From contig JADPRS010000002.1 of assembly GCA_015686845.1 (NCBI GenBank), positions 62,001 through 126,000 of the forward strand: 64,000 nucleotides of DNA, read 5' to 3'. Each line of letters starts with the position of its first letter. Position 1 is the first letter of the stretch. A model generated the notes under the pieces. That model had not been told where the DNA came from, did no database searches, and saw only the letters and a list, made by a program, of their open reading frames with translations. Below are positions 27,123-37,892 of the stretch, in pieces. This DNA is from Lutibacter sp. B2. Its GTDB lineage: Bacteria; Bacillota; Clostridia; Peptostreptococcales; Thermotaleaceae. The position numbers and the translations under genes are program-made.

Positions 27123-28049
27123 TTATTCTCCAAGTATTGCACCTTCTTCAATTTCATGACCTCTTAAATAAGCATCTACTGTCATTCGACGACTATTTAA
27201 AAACTGTACCTCTTTTATAACTAATATACCATCTCCAGTGCATACAAATACACCTTGGTTATTTACTTCTATAATTTTACCCGGCGTGTCATTATCAATT
27301 TTTAGTTGTACTTCTGCCTTCCATACTTTAAATTTTTCTCCTTTATAAGTTGTATAAGCAGAAGGCCAAGGAATGACTCCTCTAATTAAATTTCGAATTG
27401 ATTCTGCAGATTTTTGCCAATTTATATTTCCTAGGTTTTTATTCATTATTGGTGCATAACTACTTTGAGAATCTATCTGCTTTTCTCTAGGTGCTCTACC
27501 CATTTCTATTAAGTTCAGTGTTTCATCTAATAATTTAGCACCTTCTGCTGATAGTTCATCATGTAACTGATCCGCCGTTTTATCTTCTATTAATATTTCA
27601 CTTTTTAAGATCATATCTCCTGTATCTAAACCTTCATTCATATACATAGTAGTTACACCCGTAATAGATTCTCCGTTTATGATGCACCAATTAATGGGTG
27701 CTGCTCCTCTATACTGTGGAAGCAAGGATGCATGGACATTGATACATCCAAATTTAGGAATATCCAATAGCTCTTTTGGAAGAATTTGTCCAAATGCAAC
27801 GACAACAATATAATCTGGATTTAATACTTTCATCTCTTCAATAAATTTTTCATCTCTAACTTTCAATGGCTGTAACACAATAATATCATGGAAAAGAGCT
27901 TTTTCTTTTACTGGAGGTGCACTCAATTTTTTTCCTCTTCCTTTTGGTCTGTCTGGTTGTGTTACCACCGCTAAAACTTCATGTTTATCTATGATTTCAT
28001 TTAAACATGGAACAGCAAATTCTGGTGTTCCCATAAATACTATTTTCAT
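27123..28049 (-). CDS. fmt: Methionyl-tRNA formyltransferase
   Basis: Formylates initiator Met-tRNA using 10-formyl-tetrahydrofolate. The 308 residues start MKIVFMGTPEFAVPCL and contain the active-site region INVHASLLPQYRGAAPINW and a C-terminal OB-like domain that contacts tRNA. It starts 9 bases after def, the common def-fmt pair. Confidence 0.97.
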   Translation of the reverse strand: MKIVFMGTPEFAVPCLNEIIDKHEVLAVVTQPDRPKGRGKKLSAPPVKEKALFHDIIVLQPLKVRDEKFIEEMKVLNPDYIVVVAFGQILPKELLDIPKFGCINVHASLLPQYRGAAPINWCIINGESITGVTTMYMNEGLDTGDMILKSEILIEDKTADQLHDELSAEGAKLLDETLNLIEMGRAPREKQIDSQSSYAPIMNKNLGNINWQKSAESIRNLIRGVIPWPSAYTTYKGEKFKVWKAEVQLKIDNDTPGKIIEVNNQGVFVCTGDGILVIKEVQFLNSRRMTVDAYLRGHEIEEGAILGE

Positions 28050-28058
28050 TGTATCCTC

Positions 28059-28499
28059 CTATTTTATAACCTTGTCCGTAAATAATATGCCTTCTAAATG
28101 ATCTATTTCATGACAAAAAGCTCTTGCTAGTAAATCTTCACCTTCTATCTCAACCATATTTCCTTTTCTATCCAATCCTCTTACTTTTACTTTTTGTGGT
28201 CTGCTCACATCCCCATTAACGCCCGGTACACTCAAGCATCCCTCCACATCAGTTTGTTCTCCAGATTCTTTCATGATTTCAGGATTTATAAGTTCTATAA
28301 TGCCATCTCCAATATCTATAACAATCACTCTTTTTAATATTCCCACTTGCGGAGCTGCTAAACCAACACCATTTGCATCATACATTGTTTCAATCATATC
28401 CTCAATCAATGTAATCAATCTTTGGTCAATCTTTTCTATCTTTCTTGATTTTTTCCTTAATGTTGGATCTCCATCTTTTACTACTCTTCTAATTGCCAT
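28059..28499 (-). CDS. def: Peptide deformylase
   Basis: Removes the N-formyl group from new proteins; iron or zinc enzyme. All three motifs are visible in 146 residues: [10 protein letters not shown] (44-53), EGCLSVPG with the metal Cys, and [11 protein letters not shown] with both metal His and the catalytic Glu. It lies between priA and fmt. Confidence 0.97.
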   Translation of the reverse strand: MAIRRVVKDGDPTLRKKSRKIEKIDQRLITLIEDMIETMYDANGVGLAAPQVGILKRVIVIDIGDGIIELINPEIMKESGEQTDVEGCLSVPGVNGDVSRPQKVKVRGLDRKGNMVEIEGEDLLARAFCHEIDHLEGILFTDKVIK

Positions 28500-28511
28500 A
28501 ATATTCCTCCT

Positions 28512-30998
28512 CTAAAGCATACTCTGTGGATTTATATCAATACTTATTATTAAATCATTAAAATTTTTATTTTTTCTCAGCCTCATGTCCACATATTTTA
28601 TTATACCTTTTATTGCATTTTGGTCAATAAATTTACCTTTAATAATTAATTGCCATCTATATTTTTGTTTTACTTTTGATAAGGTAGCTGGATAGGGTCC
28701 AAAAATCATTTCATTATCCTTTATATTCTGTTTTGCTAACAGATCTTTTACTATATTCGTAAATTCATTTGCTAACTTGATTACCTCAAATTCTTTTATT
28801 CCTGAAAAAACAATATTGATCAAATCAGAATAAGGCGGATAAGAAAGTTGTTTTCTTAGCAGAATTTCTTGATTATAAAAGGAAATATAATCATGATTTT
28901 CGGATGCTTTTATTGCAAAATTATTTGGTTCATAGGTTTGCACTATTACTCGTCCTAATTCATCCCCTCGTCCAGCTCTTCCTGCCACTTGTGTAATCAA
29001 TTGAAACGTTCTTTCTGCAGATCTAAAATCTGGCAAATTCAAATTCATATCTGCTGCAATGACACCCACCAGCGTAACATTTGGAAAATCTAATCCTTTA
29101 GCAATCATTTGTGTCCCTATCAATATATCAATTTGCCCTTTTTTAACCTGATCAAGTATTCTGTCCATGGATCCTTTTTTACTCGTTGTATCCAAATCTA
29201 ATCTAGCAATTCTTGCCTCCGGAAAATATTTTCTTGTTAATTCCTCTATTTTCTCTGTTCCTACCCCAAAATATTTTATATATTTACTAGCGCATTTAGG
29301 ACAAATCCTTGGAGGAACAATCTTAAATCCACAATAATGACAAGATACATCATGCTTCGTAGAATGATACGTAAGAGAAACTTCACAATGAGGGCATTTA
29401 ACTACATATCCGCAATTTCTACATGAAATAAAAGTAGAGTAACCTCTTCTATTTAGAAATAATATACTCTGCTTTCCTCTATTTAGATTATCCTCAATAT
29501 TTTTGTATAAACTCATACTAAATATACTTTTGTTCCCTTTTTTCAGTTCATCTCTCATATCTATAATTTCAATTTTGGGCAATGGATTTTCATTAAATCG
29601 CTTGATCATTTCAATTTTTTTATACTGATTTTCTAGGGATTTTGAATAACTTTCTATAGATGGCGTTGCTGAACCTAAAACTAATATTGCGTTATTTTTT
29701 TCACAGCGAAACTCCGAAACATCTCTTGTATGATATTTAGGATTATTCTCAGATTTATAAGTGTATTCATGTTCTTCGTCTATAATAATAATGCCTAGAT
29801 TTTTAAAAGGAGAAAATATAGCTGATCTTGCTCCTATAACAATTTTCACTTCTTCTTTTCTAATTCTATTCCATTCATCATATCTTTCCCCTAATGAAAG
29901 TTTACTGTGAAGTACAGCTACAATATCACCAAATCTTGACTTAAATCGTTCTATCATCTGTCCAGTTAATGCAATTTCAGGTACCAGAACAATTGCCTCT
30001 TTAGACTTTCTGATTACCTGATCAATCAACCTCATGTATATTTCTGTTTTTCCACTTCCCGTTACCCCATGGATTAAAAATTTTTCCGATTGATCCTTAT
30101 GAATATAGGGTTCAATGGTTTCTATTGCATTTTTTTGTTCTGATGTAAGGTTTAAAACAGTTTTGCTCTCTATACTTATATTTTTGTAAGGTTGTCTTTG
30201 TTTTTCTATCGTTACAATTTCTACGATTCCTTTTTCTTTAAGAACATTCATTATACTTAAAGAAACATTCATTTCTTTTCTTACTATATCCCATCTAACT
30301 TCCTTATGCTTTTGCAAATAGTTTATTACTTCTCTTTGCTTTTGGGCTCTTTTACTAATGATTTCATCTATATTAAATGTATCATTAGATAGTCTAATTA
30401 TTTTTTCTGAAATTGTATTTACATCCCTTTTAAGCTGTTCCTGTACAATAATTATATTCTTCTTCTCTAAACTTTTTATAGATCTATATATACTATCTTC
30501 TTCTATATTATTTCTTAAAGATGTATATGTTGTATTTCTTTTTTTTAATAAAAAATTGACGATTTTCTTTTCAATATTAGATAATTTACTATTTACTAAT
30601 TTTCTTTCATCTATATCTGAATTAAGCATGATTTTTTTTTCTGATTTTAATGATGCACCTGTTGGCATAACACATTGAATAGCCTCTATAAACTTACACA
30701 AATATTCTTCTTTCATCCACTTACATAAATCTATCAATTCTTCTGTTAATAAAGTGTATTCTTCAACTACATCTTTTACATATTTTATTTTATACAAATC
30801 TATATCTATATCAATTTCATTTATTACATCTACTACGAATCCTTCTATAAATTTATTTCCTTGACCAAAAGGAACAATTACGCGGGAGCCTTTCCTTACT
30901 ATATCAATAATACTATTAGGAATTCTATACGTATATTCTCTATTGGTCATATTACTTTTATTATTAACAATTATCTTTACAAATTCGTTTTTTTCCAT
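28512..30998 (-). CDS. priA: Primosomal protein N' (replication restart helicase PriA)
   Basis: Restarts collapsed replication forks by reloading the replisome. The 828 residues include Walker A GVTGSGKTEIYM near 310, DEEHEYTYKSE as the DEEH box, and two zinc-binding clusters CRNCGYVVKCPHC and CHYCGFKIVPPRICPKC near 525-565, then QVAGRAGRGDELG. The gap to rpoZ (108 bases) holds a terminator, so priA probably has its own promoter. No coaBC gene lies between rpoZ and priA. Confidence 0.97.
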   Translation of the reverse strand: MEKNEFVKIIVNNKSNMTNREYTYRIPNSIIDIVRKGSRVIVPFGQGNKFIEGFVVDVINEIDIDIDLYKIKYVKDVVEEYTLLTEELIDLCKWMKEEYLCKFIEAIQCVMPTGASLKSEKKIMLNSDIDERKLVNSKLSNIEKKIVNFLLKKRNTTYTSLRNNIEEDSIYRSIKSLEKKNIIIVQEQLKRDVNTISEKIIRLSNDTFNIDEIISKRAQKQREVINYLQKHKEVRWDIVRKEMNVSLSIMNVLKEKGIVEIVTIEKQRQPYKNISIESKTVLNLTSEQKNAIETIEPYIHKDQSEKFLIHGVTGSGKTEIYMRLIDQVIRKSKEAIVLVPEIALTGQMIERFKSRFGDIVAVLHSKLSLGERYDEWNRIRKEEVKIVIGARSAIFSPFKNLGIIIIDEEHEYTYKSENNPKYHTRDVSEFRCEKNNAILVLGSATPSIESYSKSLENQYKKIEMIKRFNENPLPKIEIIDMRDELKKGNKSIFSMSLYKNIEDNLNRGKQSILFLNRRGYSTFISCRNCGYVVKCPHCEVSLTYHSTKHDVSCHYCGFKIVPPRICPKCASKYIKYFGVGTEKIEELTRKYFPEARIARLDLDTTSKKGSMDRILDQVKKGQIDILIGTQMIAKGLDFPNVTLVGVIAADMNLNLPDFRSAERTFQLITQVAGRAGRGDELGRVIVQTYEPNNFAIKASENHDYISFYNQEILLRKQLSYPPYSDLINIVFSGIKEFEVIKLANEFTNIVKDLLAKQNIKDNEMIFGPYPATLSKVKQKYRWQLIIKGKFIDQNAIKGIIKYVDMRLRKNKNFNDLIISIDINPQSML

Positions 30999-31066
30999 AG
31001 AACCTTGCCTCCATGGTATATCCTATTTGTGAACATTATTTTTAATGAATATTTCCTATAGATTAT

Positions 31067-31104
31067 AAAATTAAAGAAGTAGGGACCCCTACTTCTTTAA
31101 TTTT
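31067..31104 (-). terminator. Intrinsic terminator after rpoZ
   Basis: A 16-18 bp stem (AAAATTAAAGAAGTAGGG and complement) with a tight loop, followed by TTTTATAAT on the minus strand, directly after the rpoZ stop. Confidence 0.88.
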
Positions 31105-31106
31105 AC

Positions 31107-31313
31107 TTAAACTTCAACCTCTTCATCTCTTGTATATGCAATTTTACCAGCATCCATTTCATAAGTGGCAATTGTAACAGGTTTTTTAGAAGATATTTTT
31201 ATAAGAGGTGAAGCCCCTTCTACAATTTCTCTTGCTCTTTTTGAAACTGCTGTAACTAACGTATATCTACTGTCTACCTTTTTTATTAATTCATTAACTG
31301 ACGGGTTTAACAT
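31107..31313 (-). CDS. rpoZ: RNA polymerase omega subunit
   Basis: Small RNA polymerase subunit that supports beta-prime folding and assembly. The 68 residues contain VDSRYTLVTAVSKRAREI, the conserved omega signature, and an acidic tail. It overlaps the 3' end of gmk by 7 bases. It is the last gene of yicC-remA-gmk-rpoZ before a strong terminator. Confidence 0.95.
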   Translation of the reverse strand: MLNPSVNELIKKVDSRYTLVTAVSKRAREIVEGASPLIKISSKKPVTIATYEMDAGKIAYTRDEEVEV

Positions 31314-31924
31314 GATAATTCCTCCTTAAATTTTAAAATAATATTTTTAATATCTTGTTTTACCTTACATTGTTCGGCAATTATTATTGATTTGATACTT
31401 GCAACTGCTTCATTTACTTCATCATTTACAACACAATAATCGTATTGTTTTACATAACTAATTTCTTTAAGGGCGCTATTAAATCTTTTTTCAATGGCTT
31501 CTTTCGTTTCTGTTCCTCGTCCAACAATTCTATTTTTAAGTTCTTTCATAGATGGTGGTAAGATGAATATAAACACACCTTCAGGGTATTTATCTTTTAC
31601 CTGTAATGCGCCTTGAATATCAATCTCCAAAAGAACATTATTCCCTTTTTCAATTTCTTCAATCACATATTGTTTAGGTGTCCCATAATAGTTATCATAA
31701 ACTTTTGCATATTCAAAAAAAGAATCTGCCGGAATCTGCTTTTCAAAATCATATTTACTAGTAAAGTGATAATTCACTCCATCCACTTCACCAATTCTTG
31801 GTTCTCTTGTAGTTGCTGATATAGAAAGTTTTAAGTTTTTCATTTCCTGCAATAGTTGCTTGCATACGGTTCCCTTTCCTGCACCCGATGGACCAGATAT
31901 TACAACTAATTGTGCTTTATTCAT
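31307..31924 (-). CDS. gmk: Guanylate kinase
   Basis: Phosphorylates GMP to GDP. P-loop GPSGAGKGTVCKQL near residues 11-24 of a 205-residue protein, and the GMP-binding region TTREPRIGEVDGVNYHF. The ATG at 31924 has AAGGAG at a 9-base spacing; the in-frame TTG at 31945 overlaps the remA end and is not favoured. Confidence 0.96.
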   Translation of the reverse strand: MNKAQLVVISGPSGAGKGTVCKQLLQEMKNLKLSISATTREPRIGEVDGVNYHFTSKYDFEKQIPADSFFEYAKVYDNYYGTPKQYVIEEIEKGNNVLLEIDIQGALQVKDKYPEGVFIFILPPSMKELKNRIVGRGTETKEAIEKRFNSALKEISYVKQYDYCVVNDEVNEAVASIKSIIIAEQCKVKQDIKNIILKFKEELSC

Positions 31925-31941
31925 CTTTTGATTCTCCTTTA

Positions 31942-32229
31942 TCAAACTTTCTTTGTCTCATTTTCAATACATTCTTTATGATGTTCTTCTTTATCAACTA
32001 ATCTATGTGCAACTGTCTCTGGCTGAACAGCTGATAAAATAATATGTTCGCTGTCCGTAATGATTACTGCTCTTGTACGTCTTCCATAGGTTGCATCAAT
32101 TAACATACCTTTATCCCTTGCTTCTTGTATAATTCTCTTAATTGGTGCTGATTCTGGACTTACAATTGCTACTAATCTATTTGCTGAAACAATATTTCCA
32201 AAACCTATATTGATCAATTTAATGCTCAT
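31942..32229 (-). CDS. remA: Extracellular matrix regulator RemA/DUF370 family
   Basis: A 95-residue DUF370 protein; in Bacillus subtilis RemA is a DNA-binding activator of matrix and osmoprotection genes. The sequence shows [20 protein letters not shown] and [21 protein letters not shown], the conserved core, plus a charged C-terminal tail. It sits between yicC and gmk as in most clostridia. Its targets in this organism are unknown. Confidence 0.92.
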   Translation of the reverse strand: MSIKLINIGFGNIVSANRLVAIVSPESAPIKRIIQEARDKGMLIDATYGRRTRAVIITDSEHIILSAVQPETVAHRLVDKEEHHKECIENETKKV

Positions 32230-32239
32230 GTATACCCCC

Positions 32240-33121
32240 CTATTCGATATTTTGAACTTGCTCTCTTATTTTTTCTAGTTCACTTTTCACATCTACAACA
32301 TAGTCAATGCTCACTAAATCGTTGGATTTTGAACCTATAGTATTGACCTCTCGATTCATTTCTTGAATAAGAAAATCTAATTTTCTTCCTATTTGATCTT
32401 CCGATTTCAAAGCATTACTAAGCTGGGAAATATGACTCTTTAAACGCACAATTTCTTCAGTTATATTACTTTTATCAGCAATACATGCTATTTCAATATT
32501 TATTCTTTGTTCATCTATTTCAGCAGAACCGTCTATTATTTCATTGACTCTTTCTCTAAGTTTTTCCTTATATTCTAATACCACCTGTGGAGAACGTACT
32601 TCAATTTTATCCACTACTTCAGCTATATAACTACATCTATTTTCTATATCCTGAGCTAGTTTTTTTCCCTCTATCATTCTCATATCTACTAACTTAGCCA
32701 CAGCAGCATCAACGGCCTTTTCCAAGCAGCTCCAAACAGCCTCTTGGTCTTCTTCCTTGGACTCAATGATAAGAACATCTGGGAATTTTGAAATGAAAGA
32801 TACTGAAATATCGTCTACAACATCATACTGGGTGCTAATTGATTTTAAACATTTTATATATTCATTAGCCAAATCCTGGTTTAGAGAAATATTCACGTCA
32901 GATTTACTTGTATTTTCCACATTTATATAAACTTCTACTCGTCCACGTTTAACCATGTCTTTAATTTTATTTTTAATATTGTCTTCCAAATATGTAATCT
33001 TTCTAGGCATTCTTACAACAATATCATTATATCTATGATTTACAGACTTAACTTCCACTATAAAATTTCTTTCTAAATCCTTCGCTTCACCTCTTCCAAA
33101 TCCAGTCATACTTTTAATCAT
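32240..33121 (-). CDS. yicC: YicC family endoribonuclease
   Basis: A 293-residue YicC protein starting [15 protein letters not shown], with [19 protein letters not shown] and a C-terminal DUF1732 domain [21 protein letters not shown]. Enterobacterial YicC is an RNase; catalytic details for Firmicute members are not settled. It is first in yicC-remA-gmk-rpoZ and has a promoter at 33200-33228. Confidence 0.93.
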   Translation of the reverse strand: MIKSMTGFGRGEAKDLERNFIVEVKSVNHRYNDIVVRMPRKITYLEDNIKNKIKDMVKRGRVEVYINVENTSKSDVNISLNQDLANEYIKCLKSISTQYDVVDDISVSFISKFPDVLIIESKEEDQEAVWSCLEKAVDAAVAKLVDMRMIEGKKLAQDIENRCSYIAEVVDKIEVRSPQVVLEYKEKLRERVNEIIDGSAEIDEQRINIEIACIADKSNITEEIVRLKSHISQLSNALKSEDQIGRKLDFLIQEMNREVNTIGSKSNDLVSIDYVVDVKSELEKIREQVQNIE

Positions 33122-33199
33122 TTACATTCATCCTTCCATCAATTTCTTGAAATATTTATTATAACGATAAGTATTCCTTAATTATTATCATAAAATAGT

Positions 33200-33228
33200 A
33201 TTATATCATTTTTATTTGTAAAAATTAA
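33200..33228 (-). promoter_or_regulatory. Promoter of yicC-remA-gmk-rpoZ
   Basis: -35 TTAATT (33228-33223), a 17-base spacer and extended -10 TGATATAAT with TATAAT at 33205-33200. It lies about 80 bases before the yicC ATG in the 287-base divergent region shared with rqcH. Confidence 0.6.
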
Positions 33229-33344
33229 GCCTATAATAAAGTTTATTTATAAAAACGCCTATAATTATGATATTATACAAAAATATATATCATCTTCTTG
33301 TACGGTCCTACATTTTTTGTAATTGTTCGTGTTTCTATGATAAC

Positions 33345-33373
33345 TTTTATTTTTTTTAAAAGAATGATATACT
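33345..33373 (+). promoter_or_regulatory. Promoter candidate of rqcH
   Basis: Extended -10 TGATATACT (TATACT at 33368-33373) with a weak TTTTAT -35 17 bases upstream, ending 35 bases before the rqcH ATG. Confidence 0.4.
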
Positions 33374-33408
33374 GAATGAATAAATAATTAGTATTTGGAG
33401 GAATGTAT

Positions 33409-35196
33409 ATGCCTTTTGATGGTATTATGGTCTCAGCAATTACAACTGAATTGCAAGGAAAAATACTGAATGGTAAAATCGAAAAAATTTATCAACCAGA
33501 ATCAGATGAAATTAATATACTAATACGTTGTTTGGGTAAAAAATACAAGCTTTTAATTTCTGCAAGTAGTAATCATCCACGCATTCACTTAACGGATCTA
33601 CAAAAGCTTAATCCTCAATCTCCTCCTATGTTTTGTATGTTAATGAGAAAACACTTACAGGGAGGAAAAATATTAAATATCGAACAAAAAGAATCGGAAA
33701 GAATTATTACCATTGATATTGAGAGTTATGATGAGTTAGGTTTCATAGAAACCAAACAACTTATAATAGAATTCATGGGAAGACATAGTAATATAACATT
33801 AATACAAAAAGAAAATCAAAAAATAATAGACAGTATAAAAAGAATTTCCGCACAGATCAATAGATATAGAGAAATATTACCTGGGAAAACTTATATTTCT
33901 CCTCCTGACCAAGGAAAAGAAAACCCTAAGACCATAGATTTTGAAACATTTTGTGAAACACTAAAAAAATCTAATTCTGAATTTCCTGTTTTTAAAGGAA
34001 TCTATACATCTATGCAAGGTATAAGTCCTCTTACTGCCAAAGAAGTTTGTTATAATGCTAATATTGCGGATCATATTACTTCAGAAAATATTACAGAGCA
34101 AAATTACTATGACTTATGGACTTCTTTTCAACATTTACTTTCATCTATACAAAAAGGTGATTTTAGCCCTAATATATTAATAACAAAACAAGAAAAACAA
34201 GTAGCTGACTTTTTAGCAATCCCTTTTTATTCAACAAAAGATCTCTATGATACAATTCAGCTAGACTCTATCAGCACCTTATTAGAAGATTACTATATCA
34301 AAAGAGATTTATATGATAGGCTTAAGCAAAAATCCATAGATTTACATAAGCTTATTTCACATACACTTACTAAGCTCTATAATAAACACAAAAAACTTAA
34401 CAAAGAATTATCAACTTCTATGGATGCTCCAAAATATAAAATATTAGGAGAATTATTAACAGCCAATCTCCACCTTGTAAAAAAGGGAGATTTAAACATA
34501 GATGTGATTAATTTTTATGATCCTTTATGTGAAAATATATGTATTTCATTGAATAAACAATTAAGCCCTTCTCAAAATGCACAAAAATACTTTAAAAAAT
34601 ATAACAAATTAAAAAATGGACAAAAAGAAATTCAAAATCAATTACAAGAAACAAGTCAAGAAATACAATATTTTGAAACGATAGCCCATACACTAGAAAC
34701 TGTATCTAATTTAGGAGAAATAGAAGAAATACGAAATGAATTAATAGAAGAAGGCTATATCAGAAAAAGAAAACGCAACAAAACAAATAAAGTCTCTACT
34801 AGTAAACCTGTCCAGTTTACTTCGTCAGATGGTTTTAATATATTTGTTGGTAAAAATAATAAACAAAATGATTACTTAACTTTAAAATTTTCTTCTAAGA
34901 AAGATTTATGGTTTCATACAAAGAATATTCCAGGTTCTCACGTAATCATTTCAACAAAAGGATGTAATATACCTGAAAAAACCATCCTTGAAGCCGCTGA
35001 ACTTGCCGCTTTTCACAGTAAAGCTAAAATGTCTAGTAATGTTGCAATCGATTATACACAAGTTAAAAATGTAAAAAAACCAAATGGCGCAAAACCAGGA
35101 ATGGTCATTTATGAAAATAATAAAACAATTTATATTACGCCACGATATAATATTCATGAAATTCTATCATCAAACAATACACCCTCAAACTTATAA
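33409..35196 (+). CDS. rqcH: Ribosome quality-control factor RqcH (NFACT family)
   Basis: Binds stalled 50S-peptidyl-tRNA complexes and adds C-terminal alanine tails that mark proteins for degradation. The N-terminal NFACT-N domain starts MPFDGIMVSAITTELQGKIL and has IEKIYQPESDEI; helical coiled-coil segments at about 300-460 are followed by the NFACT-R domain with DLWFHTKNIPGSHVII. Start chosen at 33409, 7 bases after GGAGG (595 residues). Old annotations call this fibronectin-binding protein. Confidence 0.94.
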   Translation: MPFDGIMVSAITTELQGKILNGKIEKIYQPESDEINILIRCLGKKYKLLISASSNHPRIHLTDLQKLNPQSPPMFCMLMRKHLQGGKILNIEQKESERIITIDIESYDELGFIETKQLIIEFMGRHSNITLIQKENQKIIDSIKRISAQINRYREILPGKTYISPPDQGKENPKTIDFETFCETLKKSNSEFPVFKGIYTSMQGISPLTAKEVCYNANIADHITSENITEQNYYDLWTSFQHLLSSIQKGDFSPNILITKQEKQVADFLAIPFYSTKDLYDTIQLDSISTLLEDYYIKRDLYDRLKQKSIDLHKLISHTLTKLYNKHKKLNKELSTSMDAPKYKILGELLTANLHLVKKGDLNIDVINFYDPLCENICISLNKQLSPSQNAQKYFKKYNKLKNGQKEIQNQLQETSQEIQYFETIAHTLETVSNLGEIEEIRNELIEEGYIRKRKRNKTNKVSTSKPVQFTSSDGFNIFVGKNNKQNDYLTLKFSSKKDLWFHTKNIPGSHVIISTKGCNIPEKTILEAAELAAFHSKAKMSSNVAIDYTQVKNVKKPNGAKPGMVIYENNKTIYITPRYNIHEILSSNNTPSNL

Positions 35197-35208
35197 ACTT
35201 GAGGGTGT
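35179..35208. terminator. Bidirectional terminator between rqcH and pyrR
   Basis: A 10-bp stem ACACCCTCAA/TTGAGGGTGT with an AT-rich loop, T-rich on the plus-strand side (TATTATTATT). It serves the two convergent genes, although the minus-strand tail is weaker. Confidence 0.75.
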
Positions 35209-35213
35209 TATTA

Positions 35214-35762
<549 letters not shown>

Positions 35763-35768
35763 TTATCT

Positions 35769-36695
35769 TTACTTTTTCCCTTCCACTATATCCAATAGTT
35801 TTGAGAAATATTTAGGAACATCTGCATTAAATTCCACATACTCCTCTTTCGTAGGATGAACAAACCCTAATGTTTGAGCATGTAACATTTGTCCTTTTAA
35901 ATTAAATTTTTCCTTTTTCACCCCATATAAGGGATCTCCTACTAATGGATAATTGATGTAGGACATATGAACTCTTATTTGATGCGTTCTACCCGTTTCT
36001 AATTTCAGTTGAACATATGTATAATTTTTAAATCTTTCTAATACCTTAAAATGAGTAATAGCCTCTTTTCCATTTTTACTAACAACCGCCATTTTCAATC
36101 TATCTATTGGATTTCTTCCAATGGGTGCACATATAGTCCCTTCATTCTCTTTAATATTCCCATGTACGATTGCAATATATTTTCTATTACTTGTATGATT
36201 TTTTAATTGTTCTGCCAAACTTCTATGGGCTTGATCATTTTTAGCAACCATTAGCAACCCACTTGTATCCTTATCAATCCTATGTACGATTCCCGGTCTA
36301 ATAACACCATTAATGGATGATAAATTTTTACAATGGAACAGTAAAGCATTTACAAGGGTACCTTTCCTATGTCCCGGTGCTGGATGAACAACCATACCTT
36401 GTGATTTATTTACAACAACTACATCTTCATCTTCATATACAATTTCAATAGGAATATTTTCTGCTTCTACTTTCAATAGCTCAGGTTCAGGTATTTTAAT
36501 TTCTATATGATCATTTACTTTTATTTTATATTTTTTTATAGTAAGTTGTTCATTATTTATATATACATTTCCTTGTTCTATAAGTTTTTGTATATAACTC
36601 CTAGACTCATTTTGTAATTGATTTGATAAATAGGCATCTACTCTTTTTCCTTCATCTTTTTCTTCTACTAACAATTTTTCTATATCCAATAGCAC
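35769..36695 (-). CDS. rluD: Pseudouridine synthase, RluD family
   Basis: Isomerises uridines in large-subunit rRNA. An N-terminal S4 domain (about 12-75, GKRVDAYLSNQ) is followed by the catalytic motif HRIDKDTSGLLMVAKN with the essential Asp, and RTHQIRVH near residue 240. The 308 residues match RluD/YlyB proteins. Which uridines are modified cannot be read from sequence. Confidence 0.93.
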   Translation of the reverse strand: MLLDIEKLLVEEKDEGKRVDAYLSNQLQNESRSYIQKLIEQGNVYINNEQLTIKKYKIKVNDHIEIKIPEPELLKVEAENIPIEIVYEDEDVVVVNKSQGMVVHPAPGHRKGTLVNALLFHCKNLSSINGVIRPGIVHRIDKDTSGLLMVAKNDQAHRSLAEQLKNHTSNRKYIAIVHGNIKENEGTICAPIGRNPIDRLKMAVVSKNGKEAITHFKVLERFKNYTYVQLKLETGRTHQIRVHMSYINYPLVGDPLYGVKKEKFNLKGQMLHAQTLGFVHPTKEEYVEFNADVPKYFSKLLDIVEGKK

Positions 36696-36704
36696 TCTTC
36701 CCTT

Positions 36705-37145
36705 CTACTCATTGACCGTATCAATCTTAATTAGATAATAGGCTAAAAGTAAAGCACCTATTACAATACTAATATCTGCTATATTAAATACGGGCCAAAT
36801 TCTAAAATCAAAAAAATCAATCACATATCCTACCCTTACTCTATCAATGAAATTTCCAATGGCTCCTCCAACAATTAAACTAAGGCTATAAAAAACAACC
36901 TTATGCATATTCTTGTATTTGAAAGAAAATCCAACTATTCCTGTAATCACTACTATTGTCATAACTATAAAAAACAACTGTTTATGTTGCATTATTCCAA
37001 AAGCTGCTCCAACGTTTCTAACATAAGTAAGATGAAAAACATTTTTTATAATAGGAATAGATATCAATGTTGAAAGTTTTGTTTGAGCAAGGTATTTTGT
37101 AAATTGATCACACATTACTATAACGAATACCAATACATAATTCAT
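36705..37145 (-). CDS. lspA: Signal peptidase II (lipoprotein signal peptidase)
   Basis: Membrane aspartyl protease that cleaves lipoprotein signal peptides. The 146 residues hold four hydrophobic helices, YVRNVGAAFGI near 50-60 and the two catalytic Asp regions GNFIDRVRVGYVIDFF and FNIADISIVIG. First of lspA-rluD-pyrR. Confidence 0.96.
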   Translation of the reverse strand: MNYVLVFVIVMCDQFTKYLAQTKLSTLISIPIIKNVFHLTYVRNVGAAFGIMQHKQLFFIVMTIVVITGIVGFSFKYKNMHKVVFYSLSLIVGGAIGNFIDRVRVGYVIDFFDFRIWPVFNIADISIVIGALLLAYYLIKIDTVNE

Positions 37146-37211
37146 ATCTATACTACACCTCCCAAATATATGTATATATGATTATAACACACCTTAGTGG
37201 CATTTATTATA

Positions 37212-37238
37212 AAAAAGTGAAGCATTGCTTCACTTTTT
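37212..37238 (-). terminator. Intrinsic terminator of the yteA-like gene
   Basis: A 12-bp stem AAAAAGTGAAGC/GCTTCACTTTTT with loop ATT and flanking A/T runs, 2 bases from the stop codon at 37240. Confidence 0.9.
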
Positions 37239-37239
37239 A

Positions 37240-37878
37240 TTAATCCTTATCTACTTCTACTACATGAAAAGAATCCTCCAGAAACTCCGTCTCTTTTATT
37301 GTATTTGAAACATTTCCATCATACATATTATTGTCATACCAATCTAAAGCCATATGATTTTCATGTGTCTTATTAAAACTTGTAACGGACTGTAGCGCAT
37401 CTTCACCGTCAAACCCATTATAATTTTCATTTTTGTCCAAAAAAGTTCTTCCAAATGGATTCGCTAAAACCTGTTCCTCAATTGGCCTTGTTTTATTTAT
37501 TTCATCTAAAGGAATTTCCTCTTTTTTCTCACAATTAATACATAATTTAGATATAGGTAATATTTCCAATCTTTCTTCAGATATTTCTTTTCCGCATAAC
37601 TCACAGATGCCATAGTTTCCATTTTCCATTCTATCCAACACATCATCTATTTTCCTAATATATACATCTTCACTATTTTTCAAACACATATTCATTTCCA
37701 TTTCAAACATTTCTGTTCCTATATCTGCTGGATGGTTATCATATACAGATAACTCACTAAAATAGTTTTGCATAGAGGAATTGGGTTCATTCTCATTCAT
37801 ACTCTTCAATGTTTTTTGTGTATTTATTTTTTCTTTTAATAACATATTTTTAAAGTGATTTATTTTTTCTTTATTCAA
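37240..37878 (-). CDS. yteA: TraR/DksA-type zinc finger protein, YteA-like
   Basis: A 212-residue protein of the YteA family linked to sporulation. An N-terminal coiled coil (1-75) is followed by a four-cysteine zinc finger of DksA type: CELCGKE and CINCEKK near 110-135, and a long C-terminal tail with HMALDWYDNNMYDG. A role modulating RNA polymerase is inferred from the DksA similarity only. It is downstream of a DUF5665 gene. Confidence 0.82.
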   Translation of the reverse strand: MNKEKINHFKNMLLKEKINTQKTLKSMNENEPNSSMQNYFSELSVYDNHPADIGTEMFEMEMNMCLKNSEDVYIRKIDDVLDRMENGNYGICELCGKEISEERLEILPISKLCINCEKKEEIPLDEINKTRPIEEQVLANPFGRTFLDKNENYNGFDGEDALQSVTSFNKTHENHMALDWYDNNMYDGNVSNTIKETEFLEDSFHVVEVDKD

Positions 37879-37892
37879 AGGATATTCCTCCT